Assembly: GCF_009363715.1 (NCBI RefSeq)
Contig: NZ_CP045404.1
Span: 836,001-900,000 of the forward strand
DNA length: 64,000 nucleotides
Origin: Roseovarius sp. THAF9
GTDB lineage: Bacteria > Pseudomonadota > Alphaproteobacteria > Rhodobacterales > Rhodobacteraceae
Direction: 5' to 3'
Positions 19,066-28,063 of the stretch are shown here, in pieces. The notes under the pieces are model-generated. The model saw only the letters and a program-made list of their open reading frames with translations, ran no database searches and was not told where the DNA came from. Each line of letters starts with the position of its first letter. The first letter of the stretch is position 1. The position numbers were made by a program, and so were the translations under genes.

Positions 19066-20119
19066 CCGGGCTGTCCGGCGGCTGGTTGGCCTGACCCGTG
19101 GCGAGCGGGCGCGGATCAAGCACGGCCCGCGCGGGGCGGTGACTCATGTGATCATCCTAGATGGCACGATGTCCTCGCTCGAACCGGGGCTCGAGAGCAA
19201 TGCCGGCCTGACCTTCAAGCTGTTGAACGAGGAGGTGGGGGCGGCTCTGTCGCTCTATTACGAACCGGGGGTGCAGTGGCCGGACTGGCGGCGGACAGGC
19301 GACGTGATGCTGGGGCGCGGCATCAACCGGCAGATCCGGCGGGCCTATGGCTATCTGGCGTCGCGCTATCGGCCCGGCGACCGGATCTTTCTGATCGGCT
19401 TCTCGCGCGGGGCCTATGCCGTGCGGTCGCTGGCCGGGGTGATCGACCGGGTAGGGCTGTTACGGGCGGAACACGCGACCGAGCGGCAGGTGAAGACGGC
19501 CTATCGCCATTACCGCGACGAGGCCAAGAGTAAGGCTGCGGCGGTCTTTACCCGGGAGCTGTGCCATGAGTCCTCGCCGATCGAGATGGTCGGGGCATGG
19601 GACACGGTGAAGGCGCTGGATTGGTCCGGCCCGTTGATCTGGCGGCTGCTGACGCCGAAGAACGCCTTTCACAGTCATGCGCTGGGGCCGCATATCCGGC
19701 ACGGCTATCACGCGCTGGCGCTGGACGAGACGCGGCAGGTCTATACGCCGGTGATGTGGGAAACCGGGCCGGGACGTGCTGCGGGCGAGGGCCGGGTGGA
19801 GCAGGTCTGGTTCCGCGGCACTCACGGCGATGTGGGTGGGCAGCTGGACGGTTTCCACGCGGCACGGCCATTGTCGAACATCCCGCTGGTCTGGATGCTG
19901 GAGCGGGCCGAGGCGCATGGGCTGACCCTGCCCGAGGGGTGGCAGGCGCGGTATCCGACGGATGCGCAGGCGCCGTCGGTCGGCAAGTGGCGGGGCTGGG
20001 GGAAGATATTCCTGTTTCGCAAGGCGCGCGTGGTCGGTCAGGATCCGTCCGAGAGACTGCATGAGAGCGTGCAGGGCCGCGCCGCACCCGATGCCCCGGA
20101 TGCGCAGGCGGTGATTTAG
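19043..20119 (+). CDS. DUF2235 alpha/beta-hydrolase protein
   Basis: 358 residues. THVIILDGTMSS near the N terminus, the lipase-like nucleophile motif IGFSRGAYAVRSLAG (Ser near 120) and WFRGTHGDVGG (near 255, with Asp and His) fit the DUF2235 family. This fold includes Tle1-type phospholipase effectors but also many uncharacterised cytoplasmic enzymes. No signal peptide and no type VI secretion genes are nearby, so an effector role is not supported here. The start lies inside the end of the preceding gene, which suggests coupled translation. Confidence 0.85.
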   Translation: MSWTKRVSRAVRRLVGLTRGERARIKHGPRGAVTHVIILDGTMSSLEPGLESNAGLTFKLLNEEVGAALSLYYEPGVQWPDWRRTGDVMLGRGINRQIRRAYGYLASRYRPGDRIFLIGFSRGAYAVRSLAGVIDRVGLLRAEHATERQVKTAYRHYRDEAKSKAAAVFTRELCHESSPIEMVGAWDTVKALDWSGPLIWRLLTPKNAFHSHALGPHIRHGYHALALDETRQVYTPVMWETGPGRAAGEGRVEQVWFRGTHGDVGGQLDGFHAARPLSNIPLVWMLERAEAHGLTLPEGWQARYPTDAQAPSVGKWRGWGKIFLFRKARVVGQDPSERLHESVQGRAAPDAPDAQAVI

Positions 20120-20125
20120 GCGGGC

Positions 20126-20170
20126 AAAACTTTTGAGAAAAGTTTTGGCAAATCTTTTCTGAAAAGATTT
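20126..20170. terminator. Tandem hairpins between convergent genes
   Basis: Two perfect hairpins stand side by side: AAAACTTTT-gag-AAAAGTTTT (20126-20146) and AAATCTTTT-ctg-AAAAGATTT (20150-20170). They lie between the converging DUF2235 and thioesterase genes and have A/T tracts on both strands, so they can serve as a bidirectional terminator. Confidence 0.7.
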
Positions 20171-20181
20171 GGCGCGCGGTG

Positions 20182-20679
20182 TCAGGCGGCGTCCATGATC
20201 AGGCAGGTGGTGCTGGAGGTGGCGTAGAGCTTGCCGTCTTCCTTGCCGCGCAGTTCGCCAACCGCGGTGGCGGTGCGGCGGCCGCCGTGCTGAGTGGTGC
20301 CGGTGGCCACCGCGGCCATGCCCATGGGCAGGGCGCGGGTGAGGTTCACCTTGTATTCCAGCGTCGTGTAGACCTGGCCCTTGTCCAGCAGGGTCATCAC
20401 CGCGCAGGCCATGCAGGAGTCGAGGATCGCGCCGTACCAGCCGCCATGCACGCCGCGCATCGGGTTGAGGGCGTTGAAACCGGGGGTGCCTTCGAACACG
20501 ACGCGGCCCGTATCGGCCGAGAGGGCGGTGAAGCCGAGCGTGGCGCCGATGGGCGGGGCGCTCAGGCGACCCGCGATCATGTCGCGCATGAAGTCGAGGC
20601 CCGAGCGGGACAAAAGCGCGTCCATGTCGGGCATCTGTTCAAGGGACGTGGCGGTGAAGGGGGTTGGCGTGTCGGTCAT
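20182..20679 (-). CDS. PaaI-family hotdog-fold thioesterase
   Basis: 165 residues. The motif NPMRGVHGGWYGAILDSCMA (about 71-90) is the HGG active-site region of PaaI-type acyl-CoA thioesterases, followed by YTTLEYKVNLTRALP, the hotdog sheet. It probably hydrolyses an acyl-CoA in the cytoplasm; the substrate cannot be read from sequence. It has no operon partner in the same direction closer than 70 bp. Confidence 0.85.
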   Translation of the reverse strand: MTDTPTPFTATSLEQMPDMDALLSRSGLDFMRDMIAGRLSAPPIGATLGFTALSADTGRVVFEGTPGFNALNPMRGVHGGWYGAILDSCMACAVMTLLDKGQVYTTLEYKVNLTRALPMGMAAVATGTTQHGGRRTATAVGELRGKEDGKLYATSSTTCLIMDAA

Positions 20680-20750
20680 GACGGCACGCTAGCCCGCGGC
20701 GCGATGGGTGGACAAGCCCGCCCGGATCTTCGGGCGGGCCTGACGCGGCG

Positions 20751-22388
20751 TCAGAGCACGAGATCGTCGATGCCGATCAGGTGCATGGCATCGGTCTTGA
20801 CGATGTCGACGGACCAGTCGGCGGCGCCGTCGCCGTCGTGATCGACCTCCAGCGTGGCGCTGGCATCGCCAAGGGCCTGAAGGACGCGGACCTGCGGGCC
20901 GGTGGCGTCGAAGAGGCCGGTTTCGCTGAAACTCAGTGGACCGGTCGCGTTGTAATCGAAGATCTCGATCAGGTCGCCCTCGGCGAAATCCATGATCGTG
21001 CCGCGATGGCCCGTGTCCGAGTAGGGGTTGGATTCGAACACGAACACATCATCATCCGCGCCGCCGGTCATCTCGGCCACGCCACTGCCGGCGCTGGCGA
21101 TCAGCCGGTCCTCGCCCGCGCCGCCCATCAGGGTGGCCTCGCCCGAGTTGGAATAGAGGAAGTCGTTGCCGCCGCGCCCGTCGAGCAGGTCGTCGCCGCC
21201 CATGGAGTAAAGCGCGTTGTCGGCGCCGTTGCCATAGATCTTGTCATTGCCGTCGCTGCCGATGACGTCCTCGATATCCCAGACTTTCATTTCCCATTCC
21301 GGCCAGACCGGGGTGTAGGGGCCCGAACTGCCTCCGCCGGGAAGATAGCCTTCGAGATCGGGCTTATCCTCAAACCCGGGAATGTCGGGCAGGCCGAAAT
21401 CGCCGAAGGCCTGCATGACCTTTTCGCTGCCGCCGAACATGCGGGACAGGAATTCGAGTTCTTCCGCCTCGATCTTCACCGGCTCGTTGGGGAAGGGCCA
21501 GAGGCCGGCGTCCTCGATCGGCTCCCGTGTCAGGTCGTCAGACCGGATATCTTCGGTACGCGCGCGCGTGTCGGTTTCGGCGTCGGCCTTGCTGTCGGCG
21601 TCCTTGTCGCTGTCATCCTTGCTGACCTTGAAGAGCGGCTTGGCCTGCGTGCCGACCTCCTTTTGCAAATCGACAGTCCAGCCCGCGCCGCCCTCGGACA
21701 TGTCGAGCTTGAGCGTGTCGTGGCCCGTGCCGCCAGAGACGGTGGCGTCGCCCTGGCCGGGGCGTAGGAAGTCGTCACCGTCGCCGCCGTAGAGTTCATC
21801 GTTGCCCAAGCCGCCCAGAATGTCGTCGTTGCCGCCGTGGCCTTCGAACCGGTCGTCGCCGTCGCCGCCCGAAAGGATGTTGGCGCCTTCATTGCCCTGA
21901 AGCCAGTCGCCATAGTCGCTGCCGGTTAGGTTCTCGATGTTCAGGAGCGTGTCCTGGTCACCGTCGAGGATGCTGTAGCCGGGAGGCACGTGGGACAGGG
22001 CGAAACCGGTCTGAAGCGAGGCCCAGACAAGGCTGTTGCTGTCGGAATAGTCGGCGGTGTCAATGCCCGCGCCGCCATCCATCGTGTCGTGGCCCGCGCC
22101 GCCGGTCACAGTGTCGTCGTCGCCGTTGCCGAATATGCTGTCGTCGCCGTCGCCGCCGTCGAGGTGGTCGTTGCCGTCCCCACCCTCGATGGTGTCATTG
22201 CCGGACTGGCCGAAGGCCACGTCGTCGCCGTCGCCTCCCTTGATGTTGTCCATGCCCGCGCCGCCATAGATCCAGTCGTTGCCGCCATTGCCATATATAA
22301 AGTCACTGCCGCCGAAGCCCTGGATCAGGTCGGCGGTCTCGATGCCTTCGAGAAGCTCGGCCAGGTTGGTGCCGTAGATGAAATTCAT
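20751..22388 (-). CDS. RTX-type calcium-binding repeat protein
   Basis: 545 residues. Runs of GGxGxDxxx nonapeptides lie at about 24-110, 170-215 and 365-440, separated by a highly acidic stretch (about 245-300) and a Pro/Gly-rich part. The repeats bind calcium and fold outside the cell, and the C terminus ends in acidic and hydrophobic residues (IGIDDLVL) as in type I secreted proteins. No catalytic domain was recognised. No type I secretion genes are in the window, so the exporter must be elsewhere. Confidence 0.88.
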   Translation of the reverse strand: MNFIYGTNLAELLEGIETADLIQGFGGSDFIYGNGGNDWIYGGAGMDNIKGGDGDDVAFGQSGNDTIEGGDGNDHLDGGDGDDSIFGNGDDDTVTGGAGHDTMDGGAGIDTADYSDSNSLVWASLQTGFALSHVPPGYSILDGDQDTLLNIENLTGSDYGDWLQGNEGANILSGGDGDDRFEGHGGNDDILGGLGNDELYGGDGDDFLRPGQGDATVSGGTGHDTLKLDMSEGGAGWTVDLQKEVGTQAKPLFKVSKDDSDKDADSKADAETDTRARTEDIRSDDLTREPIEDAGLWPFPNEPVKIEAEELEFLSRMFGGSEKVMQAFGDFGLPDIPGFEDKPDLEGYLPGGGSSGPYTPVWPEWEMKVWDIEDVIGSDGNDKIYGNGADNALYSMGGDDLLDGRGGNDFLYSNSGEATLMGGAGEDRLIASAGSGVAEMTGGADDDVFVFESNPYSDTGHRGTIMDFAEGDLIEIFDYNATGPLSFSETGLFDATGPQVRVLQALGDASATLEVDHDGDGAADWSVDIVKTDAMHLIGIDDLVL

Positions 22389-22455
22389 GAGAAACCCCTG
22401 TCATGCTGTAAATGTGTTGGATGCGCATGGGTCGGGGCGCTTAAATGGGACGTTC

Positions 22456-22490
22456 AAAAGAAAAAGCCCCGCCTTCGGGGGAAGGCAGGG
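22456..22490 (-). terminator. Rho-independent terminator downstream of metF
   Basis: On the minus strand a GC stem (GCCTTC-ccccc-GAAGGC, extended by CC/GG) is followed by TTTTTCTTTT, a classic intrinsic terminator about 55 bp after the metF stop. It also insulates the RTX gene. Confidence 0.8.
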
Positions 22491-22544
22491 TCAGGCTGTT
22501 GCGACAACCCCGGGTAGAGGCATGTCACAGGGATCGGGGGTGTG

Positions 22545-23411
22545 TCAGGCGACGTCGCGCAGTTCGACCTTGGGCGTGATGCCGAGCGCGTGACAGACGT
22601 CGCGGGTCAGTTCGGGGCGATTGAGCGTGTAGAAATGCAGGTGCTCGGCCCCGCCGTCGATCAGCTCGCTGCACAGCTCGGTGGCGAGCGCCGTGGCCAG
22701 CAGCGTTTCGCGGTCGTCGCGGGCGGCCTTGGTGAACGCCTCGTCGAGCCATGCGGGGATCTTGGTGCCGCAGGCGGCGGCGAAACGCTTGGTGCCGGCC
22801 CAGTTCTCGATCGGCAGGATGCCGGGGGTGATGGGCGCGTCGATGCCCGCAGCGGCACAGGCATCGCGGAAGCGGAAGAACGCTTCGGTGTCGAAGAAGA
22901 ACTGGGTGATCGCCTCGGACGCGCCGGCGTCGATCTTGCGTTTCAGGTAGTCGATATTGGCCTGGGCATCCGCCGCCTCGGGGTGCACTTCCGGATAGGC
23001 GCCGACGCGGATCTTGAAGCGGTTCATGTCGGCCAGCGCGGAGATTAGCTCGCAGCTGTCGGCAAAGCCGTCGGGGTGGGGCGTGAAGCCGTTCGAGCCC
23101 TTGGGCGGGTCGCCGCGCAGGGCGACGATCTCGTTCACGCCGGCCTCGGCGAAGTCTTGGGCGATGGCGAGCGTCTCCTCGCGCGTTGCCTCGACGCAGG
23201 TGAGGTGGGCGGCGACGTTCAGGCCGCTGGATTTGTGCAGCGTGGCCACGGCGTCGCGCGTCAGTTCGCGGGTGGTGCCGCCGGCGCCGTAGGTCACGGA
23301 GACGAAGGTGGGGTCCAGCGGGGCCAATGACTGGACAGTGTCCCAGAGGCGGAACGACGCCTCCAGCGATTTCGGCGGGAAGAATTCGAAGGAAACGGTT
23401 GGGGTGCTCAT
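22545..23411 (-). CDS. metF: Methylenetetrahydrofolate reductase MetF (copy 1)
   Basis: 288 residues. It reduces 5,10-methylene-THF to 5-methyl-THF with FAD, supplying the methyl group for methionine. VSFEFFPPKS at the start, VTYGAGGTTRE, ALRGDPPKG and HFYTLNRPE are MTHFR motifs. The frame extends upstream, but ATG at 23411 gives the family N terminus. It is divergent from metR with a dyad operator between them. A second MTHFR gene lies at 56449-57321 in the betaine operon. Confidence 0.95.
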   Translation of the reverse strand: MSTPTVSFEFFPPKSLEASFRLWDTVQSLAPLDPTFVSVTYGAGGTTRELTRDAVATLHKSSGLNVAAHLTCVEATREETLAIAQDFAEAGVNEIVALRGDPPKGSNGFTPHPDGFADSCELISALADMNRFKIRVGAYPEVHPEAADAQANIDYLKRKIDAGASEAITQFFFDTEAFFRFRDACAAAGIDAPITPGILPIENWAGTKRFAAACGTKIPAWLDEAFTKAARDDRETLLATALATELCSELIDGGAEHLHFYTLNRPELTRDVCHALGITPKVELRDVA

Positions 23412-23480
23412 GGCGGGTATCCTGCAATCTGTTGTTGGGTCTCTTGTCGCAGGTGCGCGTATGTGAGACAACTTCATAAA

Positions 23481-23495
23481 ATTCATGGTTTGAAT
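23481..23495. promoter_or_regulatory. Candidate MetR operator between metF and metR
   Basis: ATTCA-TGGTT-TGAAT is a perfect 5-bp inverted repeat with a 5-bp spacer, 18 bp before the metR start and about 70 bp before metF. It resembles LysR-type T-N11-A sites and contains the TTCA/TGAA half-sites of MetR, though half-site order differs from the usual TGAA-N5-TTCA. Confidence 0.5.
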
Positions 23496-23512
23496 GAGGC
23501 GGGCTAATATTC

Positions 23513-24436
23513 ATGCATATCGACTTTCGTCATCTACGCACGATCCGGGCCATTCACCAGGCCGGCGGGCTGGCCCGTGCGGCGGAGCTGTTGCACATCA
23601 CGCAGTCTGCTTTGTCTCACCAGATCAAGGGGTTGGAGGATCAGGCCGGGGTCGAGCTGTTCGTGCGACGCTCGAAGCCCTTGAAGCTGTCGGCGGCGGG
23701 GCTGCGCCTGTTGCGCGTGGCCGAGAAGGTGCTGCCCGAGGTCGAGGCGCTGGAGGCGGAATTCAGCGGATTGCGGCAGGGCAGTGCGGGGCGGATGCAT
23801 ATCGCCATCGAATGCCACGCCTGTTTCGAGTGGCTGTTCCCGGTGCTGGAGCGATTCCGGCAGACTTGGGCGGAGGTGGATATCGACATCCGGCCGGGAC
23901 TCGCGTTCGACGCGCTGCCGGCGTTGCAGAAAGAGGAGGTGGATCTTGTGGTGTCGTCGGATCCCGAGGACCTCGACGGGGTGATCTTTCAGCCACTCTT
24001 TGATTACGAGCCGCTGTTCGTGGCCTCCAGCCAGCATGTGCTGGCCAAGAAGGATTACGTCGAGGCGGACGATTTCCGGGACGAGACGCTGATCACCTAC
24101 CCGGTGGATCGCTCGCGGCTGGATATCTTCACCGAACTCTTGACCCCCGCGAAGGTCGAGCCGCGCGCGGTGCGGCAGATCGAGCTGACGGCGGTGATCC
24201 TGTTGCTGGTGGCGTCGAACCGCGGCGTGGCGGTGCTGCCGGACTGGGTGCTGCGCGAACAGCGGACGAGTTCGGAGTATGTCACGCGGCCCGTCACCAA
24301 GGACGGTCTGACCAAGCGGCTCTACGCGGCGATCCGCGAGGATGAGGCGGACAAGCCCTACATGGCGCATCTTCTTCGGCTGGCGCGGGAGATTCCGCTG
24401 CGGATGCAAAGGCCGGTGGAGACGGTCGCGGAGTGA
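23513..24436 (+). CDS. metR: LysR-family regulator MetR
   Basis: 307 residues. The winged helix is at 1-60 (HLRTIRAIHQAGGLARAAEL, then ITQSALSHQIKGLE) followed by LFVRRSKPLKLSAAG, which closely follows MetR. The substrate-binding domain runs about 88-295. MetR activates methionine genes with homocysteine as coactivator. Its position divergent from metF supports this name. Confidence 0.9.
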   Translation: MHIDFRHLRTIRAIHQAGGLARAAELLHITQSALSHQIKGLEDQAGVELFVRRSKPLKLSAAGLRLLRVAEKVLPEVEALEAEFSGLRQGSAGRMHIAIECHACFEWLFPVLERFRQTWAEVDIDIRPGLAFDALPALQKEEVDLVVSSDPEDLDGVIFQPLFDYEPLFVASSQHVLAKKDYVEADDFRDETLITYPVDRSRLDIFTELLTPAKVEPRAVRQIELTAVILLLVASNRGVAVLPDWVLREQRTSSEYVTRPVTKDGLTKRLYAAIREDEADKPYMAHLLRLAREIPLRMQRPVETVAE

Positions 24437-24511
24437 GCGCGATTCCGGTGATGAGCCGCGGGGCCGGGGCCGGTAGGGTGGCGCCGAAACCGATCTGGAG
24501 AGTGAAGTACG

Positions 24512-25396
24512 ATGAAGATTGCGAGTGCCGCCTATCCGATTGACGCGTTGGACAGCTGGCAGGGCTATGCCGACAAGATCGAGGCCTGGGTGGCCGAGGC
24601 CGCCGGGCAGGGCGCCGATTTGCTGATGTTCCCCGAATATGCCGCGATGGAGCTGGCGATGCTGGCCGGGCGGGATGTGGCGACAGACCTGGAGCCGTCC
24701 TTGCGGGCGGTCTCGGACCGGATGCCCGAGGCGGATGCGCTGAATTCCAGGCTGGCGGGCAAATATGGCGTGCATATCCTTGGCGGCTCGGCGCCGGTCT
24801 ATGACGATGCGATTGGCCCGCGTCCGGTGAACCGGGCGGCGTTCTTTGCGCCCGGCGGGGGCAAGGGCGTGGTCGACAAGCAGATCATGACACGCTGGGA
24901 GCGGGAGCCGATGGCATGCGTGGGCGGCGGGCCCTTGAAGGTGTTCGACACCGCGCTGGGGCGGATTGGCGTGCTCATTTGTTATGATTGTGAATTTCCG
25001 CTTCTGGGGCGTGCGTTGCAGGATGTGGATGTCCTGTTGGTGCCGTCCTGCACCGAGACGCTGGCCGGGTACTGGCGGGTGCGGATCGGGGCCATGGCCC
25101 GCGCGCTGGAGCAGCAATGCGTGAGTGCTATGTCGTCGCTTGTGGGGCCTGCGGATTGGTGCGAGGTCTGCGACGTGAACACCGGCGCGGGCGGCATATT
25201 CGGCCCGCCCGACAGGGGCTTTCCGCCGACGGGCGTGCTGGCCGCAGGTGACCTGGACGCACCGGGATGGACCTATGCCGAGGCCGATCTGGAAAAAATC
25301 GCGGAGGTGCGGGCGGATGGCGGCGTGCTGAACCGCACCCACTGGACCGAGCAGGCGGGCCGTGACGGCGCGCCCACAGTTGAACAGCTGCAATGA
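24512..25396 (+). CDS. Carbon-nitrogen hydrolase (nitrilase superfamily)
   Basis: 294 residues. The Glu-Lys-Cys triad of the superfamily is visible: Glu42 in FPEYAA, Lys123 in DKQIMTRWE and Cys157 in ICYDCEFP. These cytoplasmic enzymes hydrolyse amides or nitriles; the substrate is unknown, and omega-amidase or carbamoylase-type activity is possible. It lies 75 bp after metR in the same direction, so it could be read with it. Confidence 0.88.
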   Translation: MKIASAAYPIDALDSWQGYADKIEAWVAEAAGQGADLLMFPEYAAMELAMLAGRDVATDLEPSLRAVSDRMPEADALNSRLAGKYGVHILGGSAPVYDDAIGPRPVNRAAFFAPGGGKGVVDKQIMTRWEREPMACVGGGPLKVFDTALGRIGVLICYDCEFPLLGRALQDVDVLLVPSCTETLAGYWRVRIGAMARALEQQCVSAMSSLVGPADWCEVCDVNTGAGGIFGPPDRGFPPTGVLAAGDLDAPGWTYAEADLEKIAEVRADGGVLNRTHWTEQAGRDGAPTVEQLQ

Positions 25397-25477
25397 TATT
25401 TGACTTGAAAAGCTGGGGGAATAGGGCCATTTAAACGCCTGTCCTGCAACCGGCAGGGCGGAAACCAAGGAGAGACC

Positions 25478-25696
25478 ATGGCCAAGGAAGATACGCTCGA
25501 ATTTCCAGGTGTCGTGAAGGAACTCCTGCCGAATGCGACATTTCGGGTCGAGCTAGAGAACGGCCATGAGATCATCGCCCACACGGCAGGCAAGATGCGC
25601 AAGAACCGCATCCGTGTTCTGGCAGGCGACAAGGTACAGGTGGAAATGACACCTTACGATCTGACCAAGGGTCGGATCAATTATCGCTTTAAATGA
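25478..25696 (+). CDS. infA: Translation initiation factor IF-1
   Basis: 72 residues, exactly the IF-1 length. It is an S1/OB-fold protein that occupies the ribosomal A site during initiation. The start [13 protein letters not shown] and core [20 protein letters not shown] with [12 protein letters not shown] are diagnostic. AAGGAGAGACC precedes the ATG as ribosome site. It opens a cluster of conserved genes that ends at tRNA-Phe. Confidence 0.98.
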   Translation: MAKEDTLEFPGVVKELLPNATFRVELENGHEIIAHTAGKMRKNRIRVLAGDKVQVEMTPYDLTKGRINYRFK

Positions 25697-25781
25697 CGTG
25701 AACCGCAGGTTTGCGCCGTGCGCGGAAGCGTTTCACCTGACGTGAGATGCGTGCGCACCCCGTTGACTATATGAGAGCGGA

Positions 25782-26372
25782 ATGATGCAGCCGCCACGAT
25801 TGATCCTGGGGTCCGGTAGCCCGCGACGCCGGGATCTGCTGGCGCAGATCGGCGTCGTGGCCGATGACGTGCGCCCGCCGGATATCGACGAGACCCCCGA
25901 AAAGGCCGAATTGCCACGTCCCTATTGTGTGCGGATGGCGCGGGAGAAGGCGCTGGCCGTCGAGGCCGGGAGTGACGATATCGTGCTGTCTGCCGATACG
26001 ACCGTGGCGCTGGGCCGGCGCATTTTGGCCAAGCCCGAGGATGCAGGCGAGGCGGAGGCGTTCCTGCGCAAGATGTCGGGGCGGCGGCACAAGGTGATCA
26101 CGGCGGTCGCGGTGCGCCGCGGTGACCGCATTTGGCAGCGCGACGTGGTCAGTGACGTCAAGATGAAGCGGCTGGATGACGACGAGATCGCGTTCTACCT
26201 TGGCACCGGCGACTGGCGGGGCAAGGCCGGGGGCTATGGCATCCAGGGGCCTGCGGGCGCGTTCATTCCTTGGATTCAAGGATCGTTCACGGCCATCGTG
26301 GGCTTGCCGTTGAAGGAAACCGCGGGGCTTTTGCTGGCCGCGGGATACCCTGTCTGGAAAGGAAAGACATGA
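25782..26372 (+). CDS. Maf-family nucleoside triphosphate pyrophosphatase
   Basis: 196 residues. The N-terminal [18 protein letters not shown] is the nucleotide-binding loop of Maf proteins, and the central [13 protein letters not shown] carries the catalytic acidic residue. These enzymes remove non-canonical or modified NTPs in the cytoplasm and were first linked to septum inhibition. The stop overlaps the next gene as ATGA. Confidence 0.93.
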   Translation: MMQPPRLILGSGSPRRRDLLAQIGVVADDVRPPDIDETPEKAELPRPYCVRMAREKALAVEAGSDDIVLSADTTVALGRRILAKPEDAGEAEAFLRKMSGRRHKVITAVAVRRGDRIWQRDVVSDVKMKRLDDDEIAFYLGTGDWRGKAGGYGIQGPAGAFIPWIQGSFTAIVGLPLKETAGLLLAAGYPVWKGKT

Positions 26373-27394
26373 AGGGACGCGTGGTGGCGCTGGGCCAGCT
26401 TGGCGCATTCGAAGCGGCGGCGCTGATGGAGGATGGGGTGCTGTCCGATCTGCTGGTGGACACCGATCAGCCGCGCCCGGGCACGATCTATCGCGCGGTG
26501 ATCGAGCGGCCGGTGAAGGGGCAGGGTGGGCTGTTCGTACGCACACCCGACGGCAATGGGTTCCTGCGTCAGGTCAAGGGGATGAGCGCCGGTGGCACCG
26601 TTCTGGTGCAGGTGATGGGCTATGCCGAGCCGGGCAAGGCGATCCCGGTGACGGCGAAGGTGCTGTTCAAGAGCCGTTATGCGATCGTGACGCCCGGCGC
26701 GCCGGGGATCAACGTGTCGCGGGCGATCAAGGATGACGACCTGCAGGACCGTCTGATGCTGATCGGCAAGGACGTGATGGCGGGCGACGACAACGGGTTG
26801 ATCCTGCGCTCGGCCTGCGAGGGCGCGGATGAAGAGGCGGTGGCCGAGGACGTGGCGCGCATGGCCGAGCTGGCCCGTGCGGTCATGGCCGACGCGAGCG
26901 GCAAGCCGGAGAAGCTGGTCGAGGGGCCGGGGCCGCACGAGCTGGCCTGGCGCGACTGGCCGGAACCGGAGATCTGGGACGAGGACAAGCAGGCGTTCGA
27001 TCATCACGGAGTTCTGGATGCGGTCCATGCGCTGGGCTCTCCGCGCGAGGACCTGCCGGGGGGCGCTAGCATTTACGTCGAGCCGACCCGGGCGCTGGTC
27101 GCGGTGGATGTGAACGCGGGCGGCGACACCTCTCCGGCGGCGAGCGTGAAGGCCAACATGGCCGCCGCGCGGGCCTTGCCGCGGGCCTTGCGGCTGCGGG
27201 GGCTTGGCGGGCAGGTGGTGCTGGATCTGGCGCCGATGCCCAAGAAGGATCGCAAGACCTTCGAGGCCGCCCTGCGCGCCGCGTTCCGCCGCGACACGGT
27301 CGAGACGGCCCTTGTGGGATGGACGCCCCTTGGGCACTATGAGTTGCAACGAAAGCGAGACAGGCTGCCGCTGCCGAAAGCGGTTCGCCATTGA
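26369..27394 (+). CDS. Ribonuclease E/G-family protein, short form
   Basis: 341 residues, shorter than RNase G (about 490). An S1-like segment near 25-110 is followed by the catalytic region. [20 protein letters not shown] and [12 protein letters not shown] hold the two aspartates that bind the catalytic metal in RNase E/G. The zinc-link and small domain seem absent, so oligomerisation may differ. ATG at 26369 overlaps the maf stop and is preferred over an earlier in-frame ATG. It probably works in RNA processing. Confidence 0.88.
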   Translation: MKGRVVALGQLGAFEAAALMEDGVLSDLLVDTDQPRPGTIYRAVIERPVKGQGGLFVRTPDGNGFLRQVKGMSAGGTVLVQVMGYAEPGKAIPVTAKVLFKSRYAIVTPGAPGINVSRAIKDDDLQDRLMLIGKDVMAGDDNGLILRSACEGADEEAVAEDVARMAELARAVMADASGKPEKLVEGPGPHELAWRDWPEPEIWDEDKQAFDHHGVLDAVHALGSPREDLPGGASIYVEPTRALVAVDVNAGGDTSPAASVKANMAAARALPRALRLRGLGGQVVLDLAPMPKKDRKTFEAALRAAFRRDTVETALVGWTPLGHYELQRKRDRLPLPKAVRH

Positions 27395-27401
27395 CCTGAG
27401 A

Positions 27402-27430
27402 CATCAGCTTATGACGAAACGCTTTAAAGG
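27402..27430 (+). repeat. Dispersed repeat, copy A
   Basis: A stretch holding CATCAGCTTATGACGAAACG and continuing as CTTTAAAGG, in the gap before yacG. Very similar stretches occur four times at 48590-48713 near adenosine kinase, so this is a dispersed intergenic repeat of about 25-29 bp. Confidence 0.55.
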
Positions 27431-27436
27431 TGTGAT

Positions 27437-27631
27437 ATGAGTTGCCCGATTTGCGGGGAAGATACGGTAAGAAAGTACCGCCCCTTTTGTTCCGACCGCT
27501 GTGCGAACCGCGACCTAGGCGCGTGGCTGCGCGGGGATTATGCCATTCCCTCCAGCCGGTTGGACGATGCCGAGGAGGTCGCCGACGCACTGGAAGAGGC
27601 GCAGGACGCGGGCGCGGGAAAACCCCACTGA
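27437..27631 (+). CDS. yacG: DNA gyrase inhibitor YacG (zinc-binding)
   Basis: 64 residues. Four cysteines (3, 6, 18 and 22) in CPICGEDTVRKYRPFCSDRC form the zinc site of YacG, a small protein that binds GyrB and inhibits gyrase. The RDLGAWLRGDYAIP part is also typical. It lies between the RNase E/G gene and tRNA-Phe. Confidence 0.93.
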   Translation: MSCPICGEDTVRKYRPFCSDRCANRDLGAWLRGDYAIPSSRLDDAEEVADALEEAQDAGAGKPH

Positions 27632-27649
27632 AAAGTGGCAAAAACCCAC

Positions 27650-27678
27650 TGGACAGTCGCGTGGCCCTCGCCTAGAAA
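27650..27678 (+). promoter_or_regulatory. Probable promoter of tRNA-Phe
   Basis: TGGACA at 27650-27655 and TAGAAA at 27673-27678 are spaced by 17 bp, a good match to sigma-70 boxes. Transcription would start about 27 bp before the mature tRNA 5' end. Confidence 0.55.
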
Positions 27679-27711
27679 GCCCAAACCCGAACGGCGCGCC
27701 CGTTCACCCGT

Positions 27712-27786
27712 GCCCGGGTAGCTCAGGGGTAGAGCAGTGGATTGAAAATCCTCGTGTCGGTGGTTCGATTCCGCCCCCGGGCACCA
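27712..27786 (+). tRNA. tRNA-Phe (GAA)
   Basis: 75 nt with CCA encoded. The acceptor stem GCCCGGG pairs with CCCGGGC followed by discriminator A and CCA. The D stem is GCTC/GAGC, the anticodon loop is TTGAAAA with anticodon GAA, and the T loop is GTTCGATTC-like. The anticodon stem has one T-T mismatch. The last 20 nt are duplicated at 45267-45286, marking it as the integration site of the adjacent element. Confidence 0.95.
27767..27786 (+). repeat. attL: 20-bp direct repeat in the tRNA-Phe 3' end
   Basis: gattccgcccccgggcacca covers the 3' half of the T arm, the acceptor 3' strand and CCA. An identical copy lies at 45267-45286. The tRNA stays intact after integration. Confidence 0.92.
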
Positions 27787-27877
27787 TTTTTTCGGCATTG
27801 GGTTTTATTAAGTATCTGATATCCCTCAGGAATTGCCTGTGCTTGGGTTCATAGAGCAGCGCTTTGCTCCACAACTC

Positions 27878-27900
27878 ACTCCACATTTTGCTCCGCATTC
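27878..27900 (+). repeat. Element end repeat, left copy (possible integrase arm site)
   Basis: A 23-bp stretch starting ACTCCACATTTTGCT matches 45178-45200 at 21 of 23 positions in the same orientation. A further CTCCACA lies 12 bp to the left. Such repeats just inside both ends suggest binding sites for the integrase arm domain or an excision factor. Confidence 0.55.
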
Positions 27901-28063
27901 CGCCGACTGGAGGCTTCCCTCAGGCTTGGGTATCGACATTTTACCGAGTTGCGTTTACCCAGCGTTAGAACAAATGTGGAACATTCTTCAAGAAAGGGCT
28001 TCACAGGCCCGGCGGGACGATTTATGACAGATTGACAAGAATCAACACAATGGGGCGGCAGAA

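Noticed and set aside
19043..20119. DUF2235 protein as a type VI secretion effector
   Set aside because: No VgrG, PAAR, immunity protein or type VI genes are nearby, so only the enzyme family can be supported.
20751..22388. Short periodic DNA repeats that could look like a CRISPR array
   Set aside because: They encode GGxGxD calcium-binding repeats in one open frame and have no constant repeat with unique spacers. No CRISPR array or cas gene was seen in the window.
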